DNA of 64,000 nucleotides from Aurantimonas coralicida DSM 14790 (GTDB taxonomy: Bacteria > Pseudomonadota > Alphaproteobacteria > Rhizobiales > Rhizobiaceae), in assembly GCF_000421645.1 (NCBI RefSeq), contig NZ_ATXK01000006.1, positions 124,001 to 188,000 of the forward strand, in the 5' to 3' direction. The translations under genes were made by a program, and so were the position numbers. How positions within the stretch are numbered: position 1 is the first letter of the stretch; every line of letters begins with the position of its first letter. This document shows positions 1 through 8,128 of the stretch, one piece after another. The notes under the pieces were generated by a model. That model had not been told where the DNA came from. It saw only the letters and a list, made by a program, of their open reading frames with translations, and ran no database searches.

Positions 1-635
1 GGATCGCCGATTTCCGCCGCCAGCTCGGCGCCGCGCCGCCGGATCTGTGCATCGTCGATCTTGGCCTGCCCGACGGCGACGGCCTCGCGCTTCTGAAGGA
101 CGAACTCGGCCGGCACGGCCTGCCGATCGTCATCGTCAGCGGCCGTGGGGCGCTGGACGACCGGTTGCGGGGGCTGGAAAGCGGCGCCGACGATTACCTC
201 ACCAAGCCGGTCGAGCCGCTGGAACTGGCCGCCCGCATCCGCAGCGTCCTGCGGCGCACGTCGCGCAACCGGGAGGCAACCCCGACGCTGCGCGCCAGCG
301 CGACGGCGCGGACCGACATTGCCGAATTCGCCGGCTGGCGGGCCGACTTTGGCTCGCTGACCCTGCGCGCGCCCGGCGGCGCCGAGCAGCCGCTGTCACG
401 CTCCGACGCTGAGCTCCTGCGTGCCTTCCTGGAAGCGCAGGGCAGGGTGCTCAGCCGCGACTTCCTGCTGGAGCTGTTCTCGGCCAGCGGCGAGGAGGCC
501 TTCGACCGCAGCGTCGACGTGCGCGTCTCGCGGCTTCGCAAGAAGCTGGACGAGGACCCGAAGAAGCCCGTCCATGTGCGCACCGTCTATGGCGCCGGCT
601 ATGTCTTCGCGACGCGGGTCGACTGGGTCGGCTGA
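1..635 (+). CDS. OmpR-family two-component response regulator (5' end outside window)
   Basis: The reading frame is open from the first bases of the window, so only the C-terminal part is seen. It starts inside the receiver domain: VDLGLPDGDG carries the probable phosphorylated Asp, VSGRG follows it, and LTKP holds the conserved Lys. After a linker comes a winged-helix output domain with the OmpR/PhoB signature (DVRVSRLRKKL, then RTVYGAGYVF) just before the stop. It is a cytoplasmic transcription factor driven by a histidine kinase that is not in the window. It converges on doeB with only about 20 bases between the stops. Whether it controls the neighbouring ectoine genes cannot be told. Confidence 0.93.
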   Translation, partial: IADFRRQLGAAPPDLCIVDLGLPDGDGLALLKDELGRHGLPIVIVSGRGALDDRLRGLESGADDYLTKPVEPLELAARIRSVLRRTSRNREATPTLRASATARTDIAEFAGWRADFGSLTLRAPGGAEQPLSRSDAELLRAFLEAQGRVLSRDFLLELFSASGEEAFDRSVDVRVSRLRKKLDEDPKKPVHVRTVYGAGYVFATRVDWVG

Positions 636-656
636 CCGCTCGACCCTCGCACGTCC

Positions 657-1661
657 TCAGTCGGTGACGCCGAGCACGGCGATGCAGTCGCCCGCCTTGA
701 CGAGGCCGGGGAAGTGCCTTGCCGCGAGGATGCCGTCCATCTTGGCGGTATATTCGTAGGGCGCGACGCCGGTGCGGTCGATCGGCCAGGCCCGCCCGAT
801 GGGCTGGCCCTTGCGGACCGCGTCACCCAGATCCACCAGCGGCTCCATCATCCCGTCGATCTCCGAGAAGGTGAAGCAATCGTCCGACGGCATGTCGAGC
901 CAGCGGGTCGGCCGTTCCTCGACCGCGCCCGACAGGATGCCGGCATGGCGCAGGAGATTGGCGGTGCCGCGCTTGGCGATGCCGGCGCTTTGGGCCGTCG
1001 CCGTGCCGCCGCCGCCGAGTTCGGTCGTCACGAACACCTTGCCGAGCTGTTCGACCGTGGTGTCGAACATGCCGACCGCATCGATCTCGCGCATCTTCAC
1101 CGACCAGGGTGCGCCGAAGGCGGCGACGGCGGCGATGCACTCCTCTTCCTGACGGCTGTCGTCCAACGCATGGGCGGCGGCGAAGGGCAGGAAGTCCAGC
1201 GTCTTGCCGCCGGAATGGAAGTCGAGCACGACATGCGCCATCGGCAGCAGGTAGCGGGTGACGTAGTCGGCGATCTTCTGGCTCGGCGTGCCGACGGGGG
1301 AGCCGGGAAACAGCCGGTTCAGATTGCCCTTGTCGATCGGCGAGGTCCGCGTGCCGGCGCGAAAAGCCGGATAGTTCATCGCCGGCAGGATGATGACCCT
1401 GCCGGTAATTTCCTCCATGGTCAGCCGCTGCGCGAGGTCGAAGAGCGCGATCGGCCCCTCATATTCGTCGCCGTGATTGCCGCCGGTCAGGAGCGCCGTC
1501 GGGCCGTCGCCATTCCTGGCGACGGTGATCGGGATCAGCACCGAGCCCCAGGCCGAATCGTCGCGGCTGTAGGGCATCCGCAGGAAGCCGTGCTGGATGC
1601 CGTCGGCCTGGAAATCGACCGTCGCCACCAGCGGCGAGGGCGCCAGATTGTCCTGCCGCAT
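657..1661 (-). CDS. doeB: N-alpha-acetyl-L-2,4-diaminobutyrate deacetylase DoeB (EutE)
   Basis: 334-residue zinc hydrolase of the succinylglutamate desuccinylase/aspartoacylase family. GGNHGDEYEG (residues 61-69) supplies His63 and Glu66 as metal ligands, and DFHSGG carries the third ligand, His149. In ectoine catabolism DoeB removes the acetyl group from N-alpha-acetyl-diaminobutyrate, giving 2,4-diaminobutyrate and acetate in the cytoplasm. It is the last gene of the leftward eutABC-doeAB operon and starts three bases after the doeA stop. The function is assigned mainly from that context, since paralogous deacylases share the same motifs. Confidence 0.93.
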   Translation of the reverse strand: MRQDNLAPSPLVATVDFQADGIQHGFLRMPYSRDDSAWGSVLIPITVARNGDGPTALLTGGNHGDEYEGPIALFDLAQRLTMEEITGRVIILPAMNYPAFRAGTRTSPIDKGNLNRLFPGSPVGTPSQKIADYVTRYLLPMAHVVLDFHSGGKTLDFLPFAAAHALDDSRQEEECIAAVAAFGAPWSVKMREIDAVGMFDTTVEQLGKVFVTTELGGGGTATAQSAGIAKRGTANLLRHAGILSGAVEERPTRWLDMPSDDCFTFSEIDGMMEPLVDLGDAVRKGQPIGRAWPIDRTGVAPYEYTAKMDGILAARHFPGLVKAGDCIAVLGVTD

Positions 1662-1664
1662 GGC

Positions 1665-2846
1665 TCAGTCCTTCACGAAGAGCTGGCGCGGCACGTCGGC
1701 CAGAAGCTCGTAGCCGGTCTCGGTGATGGCAATCGACTCGGTGATCTCGATGCCCATGTCCTCCTGCCAGATGCCGGTCATGAAGTGGAACGTCATGCCG
1801 GGCTTCAGCTCGGTGCGGTCGCCGGGCCGCAGGCTCATGGTCCGCTCGCCCCAGTCCGGCGGATAGGACAGGCCGATCGGATAGCCGGCGCGGTTGTCCT
1901 TGATGATGCCGTAGGTCTTGAGCACCGCGAAGAAGGCATTGGCCAGATCCTCGCAGGTGTTGCCGGGCTTGGCCGCCTCGAGGCCCGCCTCCATGCCCTC
2001 CAGCGTCGCCTTCTCGGCGTCGAGGAAGCTCTGGGGCGGCTTGCCGAGGAAGATCGTCCGCGACAGCGGGCAGTGATAGCGGTTGTAGCAGCCGGCGACC
2101 TCGAAGAAGGTGCCTTCGCCGCGCTCCATCGGCAGATTGTCCCAGGTCAGGTGCGGCGCCGAGGCGTCGAGGCCCGAGGGCAGCAGCGGCACGATGGCCG
2201 GGTAGTCGCCGCCATAGCCGTCAACACCGCGGGTGCCGACGTCCCAGATCTCGGCGACGAGATCGCATTTGCGGATGCCCGGCTCGGCCTTCTCCAGGAT
2301 GCGCTTGTGCATGGCGCCGACGATGCGCCCGGCGATGCGCATATATTCCAGTTCCTGCGTGCTCTTGACCGCCCGCTGCCAGTTGACAAGGCCGGTCGCG
2401 TCGACGAAGCGCGCCTCGGTCAGATAGGTCTGCATCGACAGGAAGGCGGCGGCGGAGAACCAGTAATTGTCCATCTCGACGCCGATCGAGAGGTTCGCCC
2501 AGCCGCGATCCTTGATCACCGTGGCGAGGAAATCCATCGGGTGGCGCTCGGACGACTGCACGTAGTGGTCGGCATAGCCGACGATGTTGTCGTTGCCGAT
2601 ATAGGCGGTGCGCCGCGCGCCATTGGCGTCCTGCGACCGGCCGAACCAGACCGGGTCGCCCTCCGGCGGTACCAGCACGCCCTGGTGGACGTAGAAGGAC
2701 CAGCCGTCATAGCCGGTCAGCCACGCCATGTTCGACGGGTCCGACACGAACAGGAGTTCGATATCCTTCTCGGCCATGGCCGCCCGGGTCTTCTCCAGCC
2801 GCTCGGCATATTCCGGTCGGGTAAACTTGAATCGCGGCTCACGCAT
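1665..2846 (-). CDS. doeA: Ectoine hydrolase DoeA (EutD), M24 creatinase/prolidase fold
   Basis: 393 residues, the usual length for ectoine hydrolases. The N-terminal creatinase-like domain (about residues 15-150) is followed by the pita-bread M24 catalytic domain. DoeA opens the ectoine ring to N-acetyl-diaminobutyrate, the substrate of DoeB. Segments such as DNLPMERGEGTFFEVAGCYNRY fit the ectoine-hydrolase branch better than typical metal-dependent aminopeptidases P, whose full Asp/Asp/His/Glu/Glu metal set is not evident here. It lies 23 bases after eutC and three bases before doeB in one transcription unit. Confidence 0.93.
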   Translation of the reverse strand: MREPRFKFTRPEYAERLEKTRAAMAEKDIELLFVSDPSNMAWLTGYDGWSFYVHQGVLVPPEGDPVWFGRSQDANGARRTAYIGNDNIVGYADHYVQSSERHPMDFLATVIKDRGWANLSIGVEMDNYWFSAAAFLSMQTYLTEARFVDATGLVNWQRAVKSTQELEYMRIAGRIVGAMHKRILEKAEPGIRKCDLVAEIWDVGTRGVDGYGGDYPAIVPLLPSGLDASAPHLTWDNLPMERGEGTFFEVAGCYNRYHCPLSRTIFLGKPPQSFLDAEKATLEGMEAGLEAAKPGNTCEDLANAFFAVLKTYGIIKDNRAGYPIGLSYPPDWGERTMSLRPGDRTELKPGMTFHFMTGIWQEDMGIEITESIAITETGYELLADVPRQLFVKD

Positions 2847-2869
2847 GGGTGCACCTGTGGTCGGAGGGG

Positions 2870-3862
2870 TCAGCTGGTAAAGGTTGTGCCGGCAGAGGCC
2901 GCGACGGCGCGGTCGCTGGCCAGTGTGGCGATCGCGGTGTCCTGGACGCCGGTGCCGGTCAGATCGCAGATCGTCAACGCCTCGGGCGAGGGACGGCCCG
3001 CATTGCGGCCGGCGACGATGGCGCCGAGTTCCGCGAAGGGCGCATCCGCAGGGACCGCGCCGGCGGCGATCGCGTGGTGAAGTTCGCCGAGCCGCCGGGT
3101 CTGGGACAGGCTGTCGGCGACATAGAGGTCGGCGCCTGCGATGGCGGCCGGATCGAGCTCGTTCTTGTGCTCGGCGTCGGAGCCCATGGCGGTCACGTGC
3201 TGGCCGGGCGCCAGCCAGCCCGCCATCAGGATCGGCGTCTCCGACGGGGTCGTCGTCACCACGATGTCGGCGCCGGCTACGGCCCGCTCGCCGTCGGCAA
3301 CAGCGGTGACCGCGATCCCCAGCTCCGCCGAAAGCTCGGCCGCCGCTCTATCCGCCTTGCCGGCGTCGCGGGCCCAGATCCGTGCCTCGGTGATCGGCCG
3401 CACCAGGGTCAGCGCCTTCAGTTGCAGCCGCGCCTGGACGCCGGCGCCGAAGATTGCGGCGATGCTGGAATCCGGCCGGCTGAGATGCCGGGCGGCGACC
3501 GCACCGGCGGCGGCCGTGCGCACGTCGGTCAGATAGCCGTTGTCGAGCAGCAGCGCCTCCACCAGCCCGGTGGTGGAGGACAGCAGCACCATCATGCCGT
3601 TGACGCTCGGCAGGCCCAGCTTCGGATTGTCGAAGAAGCCCGGGCTGATCTTGACGGCAAAGCCCGAAAGGCCCGGCACATAGGCGGTCTTCACGTCGAC
3701 CTCGCCGTGATGCTCGGGAATGTCGAGCCGCAGGATCGGCGGCATCGCCACCGCCTTGGTCGCCAGCGCCTCGAAGGCGCCCTCGACGGCGGCGATGGCC
3801 TCCAGATCGAGCGGCACCAGCCGGCGCAGATCGGTTTCGGTGAGGATGCGCATCTGTGGCAT
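2870..3862 (-). CDS. eutC: Ectoine utilization protein EutC (ornithine cyclodeaminase/mu-crystallin family)
   Basis: 330 residues. The Rossmann part contains FGAGVQARLQLKAL, the usual dinucleotide-binding stretch of ornithine cyclodeaminase-like proteins, and ITTTPSE-like spacing follows (VVTTTPSETPIL). EutB and EutC are thought to convert hydroxyectoine, or its hydrolysed derivative, into an intermediate of the ectoine route. The start at 3862 is chosen because its ATG overlaps the eutB stop by one base (TGATG); the frame is open further upstream but that stretch lies antisense-coded inside eutB and looks non-native. It belongs to the eutABC-doeAB operon. Confidence 0.9.
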   Translation of the reverse strand: MPQMRILTETDLRRLVPLDLEAIAAVEGAFEALATKAVAMPPILRLDIPEHHGEVDVKTAYVPGLSGFAVKISPGFFDNPKLGLPSVNGMMVLLSSTTGLVEALLLDNGYLTDVRTAAAGAVAARHLSRPDSSIAAIFGAGVQARLQLKALTLVRPITEARIWARDAGKADRAAAELSAELGIAVTAVADGERAVAGADIVVTTTPSETPILMAGWLAPGQHVTAMGSDAEHKNELDPAAIAGADLYVADSLSQTRRLGELHHAIAAGAVPADAPFAELGAIVAGRNAGRPSPEALTICDLTGTGVQDTAIATLASDRAVAASAGTTFTS

Positions 3863-4848
3863 CAGGCAGCCTCCTCCAGCGTGTTCGCCCCATTGAGGAT
3901 GGCGCGATGCAACTGCATGTCGATGTTGCGGCCCGACAGAAGCGCCAGCGTCGGCCCGTTCGGCTGCACCTTGCCGGCCAGAAGCGCCGCGATGCCGACG
4001 GCGGCGCCGCCCTCGACGATCTCGCGCTCTTCGGCATAGGCGTGGCGGATGCCGGCGGCGATCTCCGCCTCGTCGAGCAGCACCACCTCGTCGACGAGGC
4101 TGCGCACGGCCTCGAAGGTCCATGCGTTGCCGAGGCCGATGCCGCCGCCGAGGGAATCGGCGATGGTCGGCAGTTCCTCGACCTCGACCGGATGGCCGGC
4201 GGCGAGGCTCGCCTGCATGGCGGCGCCGCGGCGCATGGAGATGGCGATCACCCGCACATCCGGGCGCAGGCCCTTCACCGCCGCGGCAATGCCCGCGACG
4301 AGGCCGCCGCCCGACAGCGGCACCAGCACCGTCTCGACGTCCGGCAGGTCGGCGACGATTTCCAGCCCGATCGTGCCCTGGCCGGCGACGATGGCCGGAT
4401 GATCGAAGGGCGGCACATTGGTCATGCCGTCTTCGGCGACGAGGCGGTCGACCTCGATCTGGGCCTCGTCCTGCGACCGGCCGACGATCCGGGTCTCGGC
4501 GCCCAGCGCGGCGATGGCATCGAGCTTGTTGCGCGGCACCAGCGCCGACATGCAGACGATGCAGCGAACGCCCTCGGCGGCCGCCGCATGGGCCAGCGCC
4601 CGGCCGTGATTGCCGGTCGAGGCGGCGGTCACGCCCTTCGCGCGCTGCTCTGGCGTCAACTGCAGCAGGGCGTTGGTCGCGCCGCGCAGCTTGAAGGCGC
4701 CGGTGATCTGCCGGTGCTCGTGCTTCAGATGGACGGGGACGCCGGCCCGGTCGGACAGGCTCGGCGAGAGATCGACCGGCGTGCGCCGGATCCGGCCCTC
4801 GATCCGGCGGGCCGCAGCTTCGATGTCGGTGAGCGTCACGATCCCCAT
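3862..4848 (-). CDS. eutB: Ectoine utilization protein EutB (threonine dehydratase-like, PLP)
   Basis: 328 residues, fold-type II PLP enzyme resembling threonine/serine dehydratases. The Schiff-base lysine is Lys53 in ITGAFKLRGA, the substrate loop is STGNHGRALA, and LSGGGLVAG is the phosphate-binding glycine loop. The C-terminal regulatory ACT domain of biosynthetic threonine deaminase is absent. With EutC it is believed to act on the hydroxylated branch, letting hydroxyectoine enter the DoeA/DoeB route. It starts four bases after the eutA stop and overlaps eutC by one base, implying translational coupling. Confidence 0.91.
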   Translation of the reverse strand: MGIVTLTDIEAAARRIEGRIRRTPVDLSPSLSDRAGVPVHLKHEHRQITGAFKLRGATNALLQLTPEQRAKGVTAASTGNHGRALAHAAAAEGVRCIVCMSALVPRNKLDAIAALGAETRIVGRSQDEAQIEVDRLVAEDGMTNVPPFDHPAIVAGQGTIGLEIVADLPDVETVLVPLSGGGLVAGIAAAVKGLRPDVRVIAISMRRGAAMQASLAAGHPVEVEELPTIADSLGGGIGLGNAWTFEAVRSLVDEVVLLDEAEIAAGIRHAYAEEREIVEGGAAVGIAALLAGKVQPNGPTLALLSGRNIDMQLHRAILNGANTLEEAA

Positions 4849-4852
4849 GGCG

Positions 4853-5629
4853 TTACGCGGCGGCGGGCAGGGACCGCGCCATCAGGCGGCCGGCGTCCGG
4901 TCGTGCGGCGAGGGCGCCGCAATGGCCAAGCGTCGCCCAGACCGTCGCCAGATTGCTGGTGACGACCGGCCGGCCGATGCGCGCCTCGATCTCCGGCACA
5001 GCGGCGGCCGAGCGCAGGGCCGTGCAGGAGATGAACAGGGCCTCGGCGGACGGAGCGGTTGCGGCGACGGCTGCCTCGACCAGGCTGGCCCGCGACATCC
5101 GGGCCATGTCCCCGTCATCCTCCATCTCGAGGCAGGTGAAGCTTTCCAGCGCGAAGCCGGCATCGACGAAATAATCCGCCATCAGTTCGCCGACCGGCAC
5201 GACATAGGGCGTCAGGACGCTGATCTTCTGGGCGTCGAGGGCGCGCAGGGCCATGGCGGCGGCAGCCGGCGGGGTCACCACGGCAGCTTCGGGCTTGGAG
5301 GCATGGATCGCCGCGGCAATCTCGTCGTCGCCGATGAGCACGGTGCCGGAGGTGCAAGAGAAGCAGATCACGTCGAAGGCCTCGCCCGGCAGGAGCAGGC
5401 CGGCCGCGGCGGCGAGGCGCGGCTTCATCGCCCGCAGGTTCTCCGTCGTGGTGGGATTGGCGAACTCGATCCGGGTGCCGAAGACGTGGATTGTGTCGGA
5501 GGCGACCATGCGCGTGAAATCGGCCTCGGTGGACTGGTCGGTCGCCAGAAGAATCAGGCCGACACGGCGCTCGCAGGCCCGCTCATCGAGCGCGAGAGGC
5601 AGGTCCGAGGTGGTGATCGGGACGCTCAT
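4853..5629 (-). CDS. eutA: Ectoine utilization protein EutA (Asp/Glu racemase superfamily)
   Basis: About 258 residues from the ATG at 5629, which has AAAG ahead of it; the frame continues upstream but the extra residues are low-complexity and unlike the family. It belongs to the maleate isomerase/arylmalonate decarboxylase branch of the Asp/Glu racemases. The two expected catalytic cysteines are visible in CFSCTSGT and ISCTALRS. EutA is a regular member of eut clusters and is proposed to help in hydroxyectoine conversion, perhaps by racemisation; its precise reaction is unsettled. It is the first gene of the leftward operon and diverges from teaA. Confidence 0.9.
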   Translation of the reverse strand: MSVPITTSDLPLALDERACERRVGLILLATDQSTEADFTRMVASDTIHVFGTRIEFANPTTTENLRAMKPRLAAAAGLLLPGEAFDVICFSCTSGTVLIGDDEIAAAIHASKPEAAVVTPPAAAAMALRALDAQKISVLTPYVVPVGELMADYFVDAGFALESFTCLEMEDDGDMARMSRASLVEAAVAATAPSAEALFISCTALRSAAAVPEIEARIGRPVVTSNLATVWATLGHCGALAARPDAGRLMARSLPAAA

Positions 5630-6246
5630 GGCAGAAACTTTCAACAGGGAAAACAGAGTTTTGTCGCCATGGCCTGATGCTCTCTGCGAACCCGTCGCCG
5701 CCGGTGCATGCGCAAGGTGCCGAGGGTGAAAGCCGGACCGGGCGACCCGGAGCCGAAAAGGCGCATTTCCCTTCGCCCCGGTCAACCCGCGAACCGCTTG
5801 TTCCCCGACGTTACAGCGCTCAAATGATCACGCCTTGGGCATGCCCGGCAATTAGGCGAACCATCCTTTTTCGCTGGCGCCAGAAGTGTATTCTGCTGCC
5901 GGCCCGAACGCATTCGGGCGAACGCTCGCTCGACACGGCGCGATAATATTCGGAAGCTGATCTTCGGCGATCCAGAGGATGCGAACGTTGACTGACGGTC
6001 GTCGATGTGCAGGCTTGGGCTCCCTTCAAGCAGGAGCCCGGTGCTTCACGACGGTTCGTGCAATCGAACCCTGTGATGAGCAGGCGAAATATCCGAGATC
6101 GACTGATCTCGCCGGCGATGATCCTGATTTCCATTGCCGATCGTGCGCCGTCGGCGGATTTTTCGCGGGCTACGCTTTTCCTGCTGATTTCGAATGCTAT
6201 GGTTTGTTGACCTCCTGTCGTCGAACCGAGAAACGGAGATCGTTGA
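5630..6246. promoter_or_regulatory. Divergent eutA/teaA control region, 617 bp without a gene
   Basis: No convincing coding frame is present; the one long minus-strand frame crossing it runs through the teaA signal-peptide region and has no family character. The stretch separates the two arms of the ectoine locus and must hold both promoters. The most distinct element is a perfect 7-bp inverted repeat, CGAGATC-GACT-GATCTCG, at 6094-6111. It lies about 136 bases before teaA and could bind a regulator such as DoeX, but this is inference. I cannot place either -10/-35 pair with confidence. Confidence 0.55.
6094..6111. promoter_or_regulatory. Inverted repeat in the eut/tea divergent promoter region
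   Basis: Perfect 7-bp arms (CGAGATC / GATCTCG) separated by GACT. The position, in the only large gap between the two ectoine operons, suggests an operator. The protein that binds it is unknown; DoeX, encoded 3.9 kb downstream, is the obvious candidate. Confidence 0.35.
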
Positions 6247-7299
6247 ATGACCAATCCGATGAAGACGCGCCGCCGCAATCTGGTGGCCAAGACCTTGGCA
6301 GCCACGACCGCGCTGACCCTTCTGGCCGGCCCGGCTTTCGCCGCCGAGTGGAAATACGCCATCGAGGAAGCGCTGGAAGAGGTTCAGGGCGTCTACGCCA
6401 CGAAGTTCAAGGAGCATATCGAGGCGAATTCGGACCACACCGTCGCCATCTTCCCGTTCGGCACCCTCGGCGAGTCCGCCGACACCACCGAGTTGGCCCA
6501 GATGGGCGCCATCCAGTTCGTCGATGCCTCGCCGGGCTTCACCGGCAGCCTGATCCCCGAGCTGCAGGTCTTCCTGATGCCCTACGTGCTGCCGGAAGAC
6601 CCGGACGTGCTGGCGGATTTCTACAAGACGTCGCCGACGATCAACGAGGATCTGGCCGAGCTCTATGAGGCGCAGAGCCTGCACCTGATCGACATGTTCC
6701 CGGAAGGCGAGGTCGTGATGACGACCAAGGAGCCGGTGACGTCGCCGGCCGATCTGGAGGGCGTGAAGTTCCGCGTGATGACCACGCCGCTGCTCGTCGA
6801 GACCTACAACGCCTTCGGCGCGACGGCGACGCCGCTGCCCTGGGGTGAGACCTTCTCGGGTCTGCAGCTCAACATGATCCAGGGCCAGGAGAACCCGATG
6901 TTCTTCGTGGAATCCACGAAGATGTACGAGGTGACCGATCATATCACCTTCACCGGCCACAACACCTTCACCACCGCCGTGGCGGCCAACAAGAGCTTCT
7001 ATGACGGCCTGTCCGACGAGGACAAGGCGCTCGTCACGGAAGCGGCCGATGCCGCCTACGACTACATCATCGACTACCAGAAGGGTCTCGAGGACGAGGC
7101 GCTCGCCAAGATCCAGGAAGCCAAGCCGAGCATGACGGTGACGCGCCTGACCGACGAGCAGCGCGAGCCGTTCCGCAAGGCAGCCGAGCAGGTCCGCGAG
7201 AAGTTCGTCGAGATGACGGGCGACAGCGGCAAGGCCGTGCTCGACGGCTTCGAGGCCGACATCAAGGCCTCGCAGGAGCGGGTCGGCAGCGGCGGCTGA
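6247..7299 (+). CDS. teaA: TRAP transporter ectoine/hydroxyectoine-binding protein TeaA
   Basis: 350-residue DctP-type periplasmic binding protein. An arginine-rich N-terminus and a hydrophobic segment form a signal peptide, probably cut after AFA (residue 32). The mature start AEWKYAIEE matches the characterised Halomonas TeaA remarkably well, as do NSDHTV, SPGFTGSLIP, FGATATPLPWGE, GQENPMFFVES and the C-terminal region. In TeaA a Glu near the mature N-terminus contacts ectoine; Glu40 or Glu41 fits here. The start is the ATG at 6247, preceded by GGAG; Met5 is an alternative. First gene of teaABCD-doeXCD. Confidence 0.95.
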   Translation: MTNPMKTRRRNLVAKTLAATTALTLLAGPAFAAEWKYAIEEALEEVQGVYATKFKEHIEANSDHTVAIFPFGTLGESADTTELAQMGAIQFVDASPGFTGSLIPELQVFLMPYVLPEDPDVLADFYKTSPTINEDLAELYEAQSLHLIDMFPEGEVVMTTKEPVTSPADLEGVKFRVMTTPLLVETYNAFGATATPLPWGETFSGLQLNMIQGQENPMFFVESTKMYEVTDHITFTGHNTFTTAVAANKSFYDGLSDEDKALVTEAADAAYDYIIDYQKGLEDEALAKIQEAKPSMTVTRLTDEQREPFRKAAEQVREKFVEMTGDSGKAVLDGFEADIKASQERVGSGG

Positions 7300-7405
7300 T
7301 CCGACAGGAATCCGGCCGGCGGTGCGTTCGCCGGTCGCCGAAAGCTGCTGCCGCGCTATCATCATGCGCGGCAGCATATGTGTGGCGCCATAGGATGGAA
7401 CGCCG

Positions 7406-8065
7406 ATGAACCGACCCGACCCGTCGACCGACCCGGACGCCCCCGCCGAAAGTCTGGGTGGCCCGAGGCCCTCCGAGGATTCCTCGACGAACAAGACGGA
7501 CGCGCCCGAAAGCGGCTTTTCCGGCGTTCTCAAGCCCTTCCAGATTCTCGACCGGTCGATCGCGGTGCTGGAATCCGTCATCCTGACGGCCGGCATCCTG
7601 ATGATGGCGGTCAATTCGGTCGCCAATGTCATCGGTCGGTTCGCCTTCGGGCGCAGCCTCTATTTCTCGCAGGAACTCAACCAGTTCCTGGTCATCCTGG
7701 TGACCTTTGCCGGCATCGGCTTCGCCGCGCGCCATGGCCGCCATATCCGCATGTCGGCGATCTATGACGAGCTGCCCGATCCGGCGCGCCGCGCCCTGAT
7801 GATCGTGATCGCGCTGGTCACCGCGGCGACCATGTTCATCCTCGCCTGGTTCTCCTGGTTCTACGTCGTCAGCGTCTTCGACACCGGCCGGATTTCGCCG
7901 GTGCTACGCCTGCCGATCTACGTGACCCTCGTCTGGCTGCCGATCGGCTTCGTCATCACCGGCATCCAGTACGTGCTGACGGCCCTGGCCAATCTGACCC
8001 GGCCGGAAATCTACCTGTCCGTCTCCGTGGTCGATTCCTACGAAGACACCGAAACTCAGATCTGA
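7406..8065 (+). CDS. teaB: TRAP transporter small permease TeaB
   Basis: 219 residues with a hydrophilic, Pro/Asp-rich N-terminal tail of about 45 residues and then four predicted membrane helices, the usual DctQ topology. The FAGIGFAARHGRHIRMSAI stretch in the second helical region is typical of DctQ proteins. With TeaC it forms the membrane part of the secondary high-affinity ectoine importer. It lies 106 bases after teaA and 63 before teaC. The long soluble tail is slightly unusual for the family. Confidence 0.93.
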   Translation: MNRPDPSTDPDAPAESLGGPRPSEDSSTNKTDAPESGFSGVLKPFQILDRSIAVLESVILTAGILMMAVNSVANVIGRFAFGRSLYFSQELNQFLVILVTFAGIGFAARHGRHIRMSAIYDELPDPARRALMIVIALVTAATMFILAWFSWFYVVSVFDTGRISPVLRLPIYVTLVWLPIGFVITGIQYVLTALANLTRPEIYLSVSVVDSYEDTETQI

Positions 8066-8128
8066 CGCCGCCACCGCCGTCGACCTGCTTAAACATCCGC
8101 CGCCGCGCGCTCTGACCAGAGGAAATCC

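Noticed and set aside
714-3080. 788-codon open frame on the plus strand
   Set aside because: It lies antisense to doeB and doeA, whose motifs are intact. Its His/Arg/Gly/Asp-rich composition is what high-GC antisense frames produce.
6046-7632. 528-codon minus-strand frame across teaA
   Set aside because: It is antisense to a clear TeaA orthologue and rich in Arg/His/Gly/Leu with no family signature.
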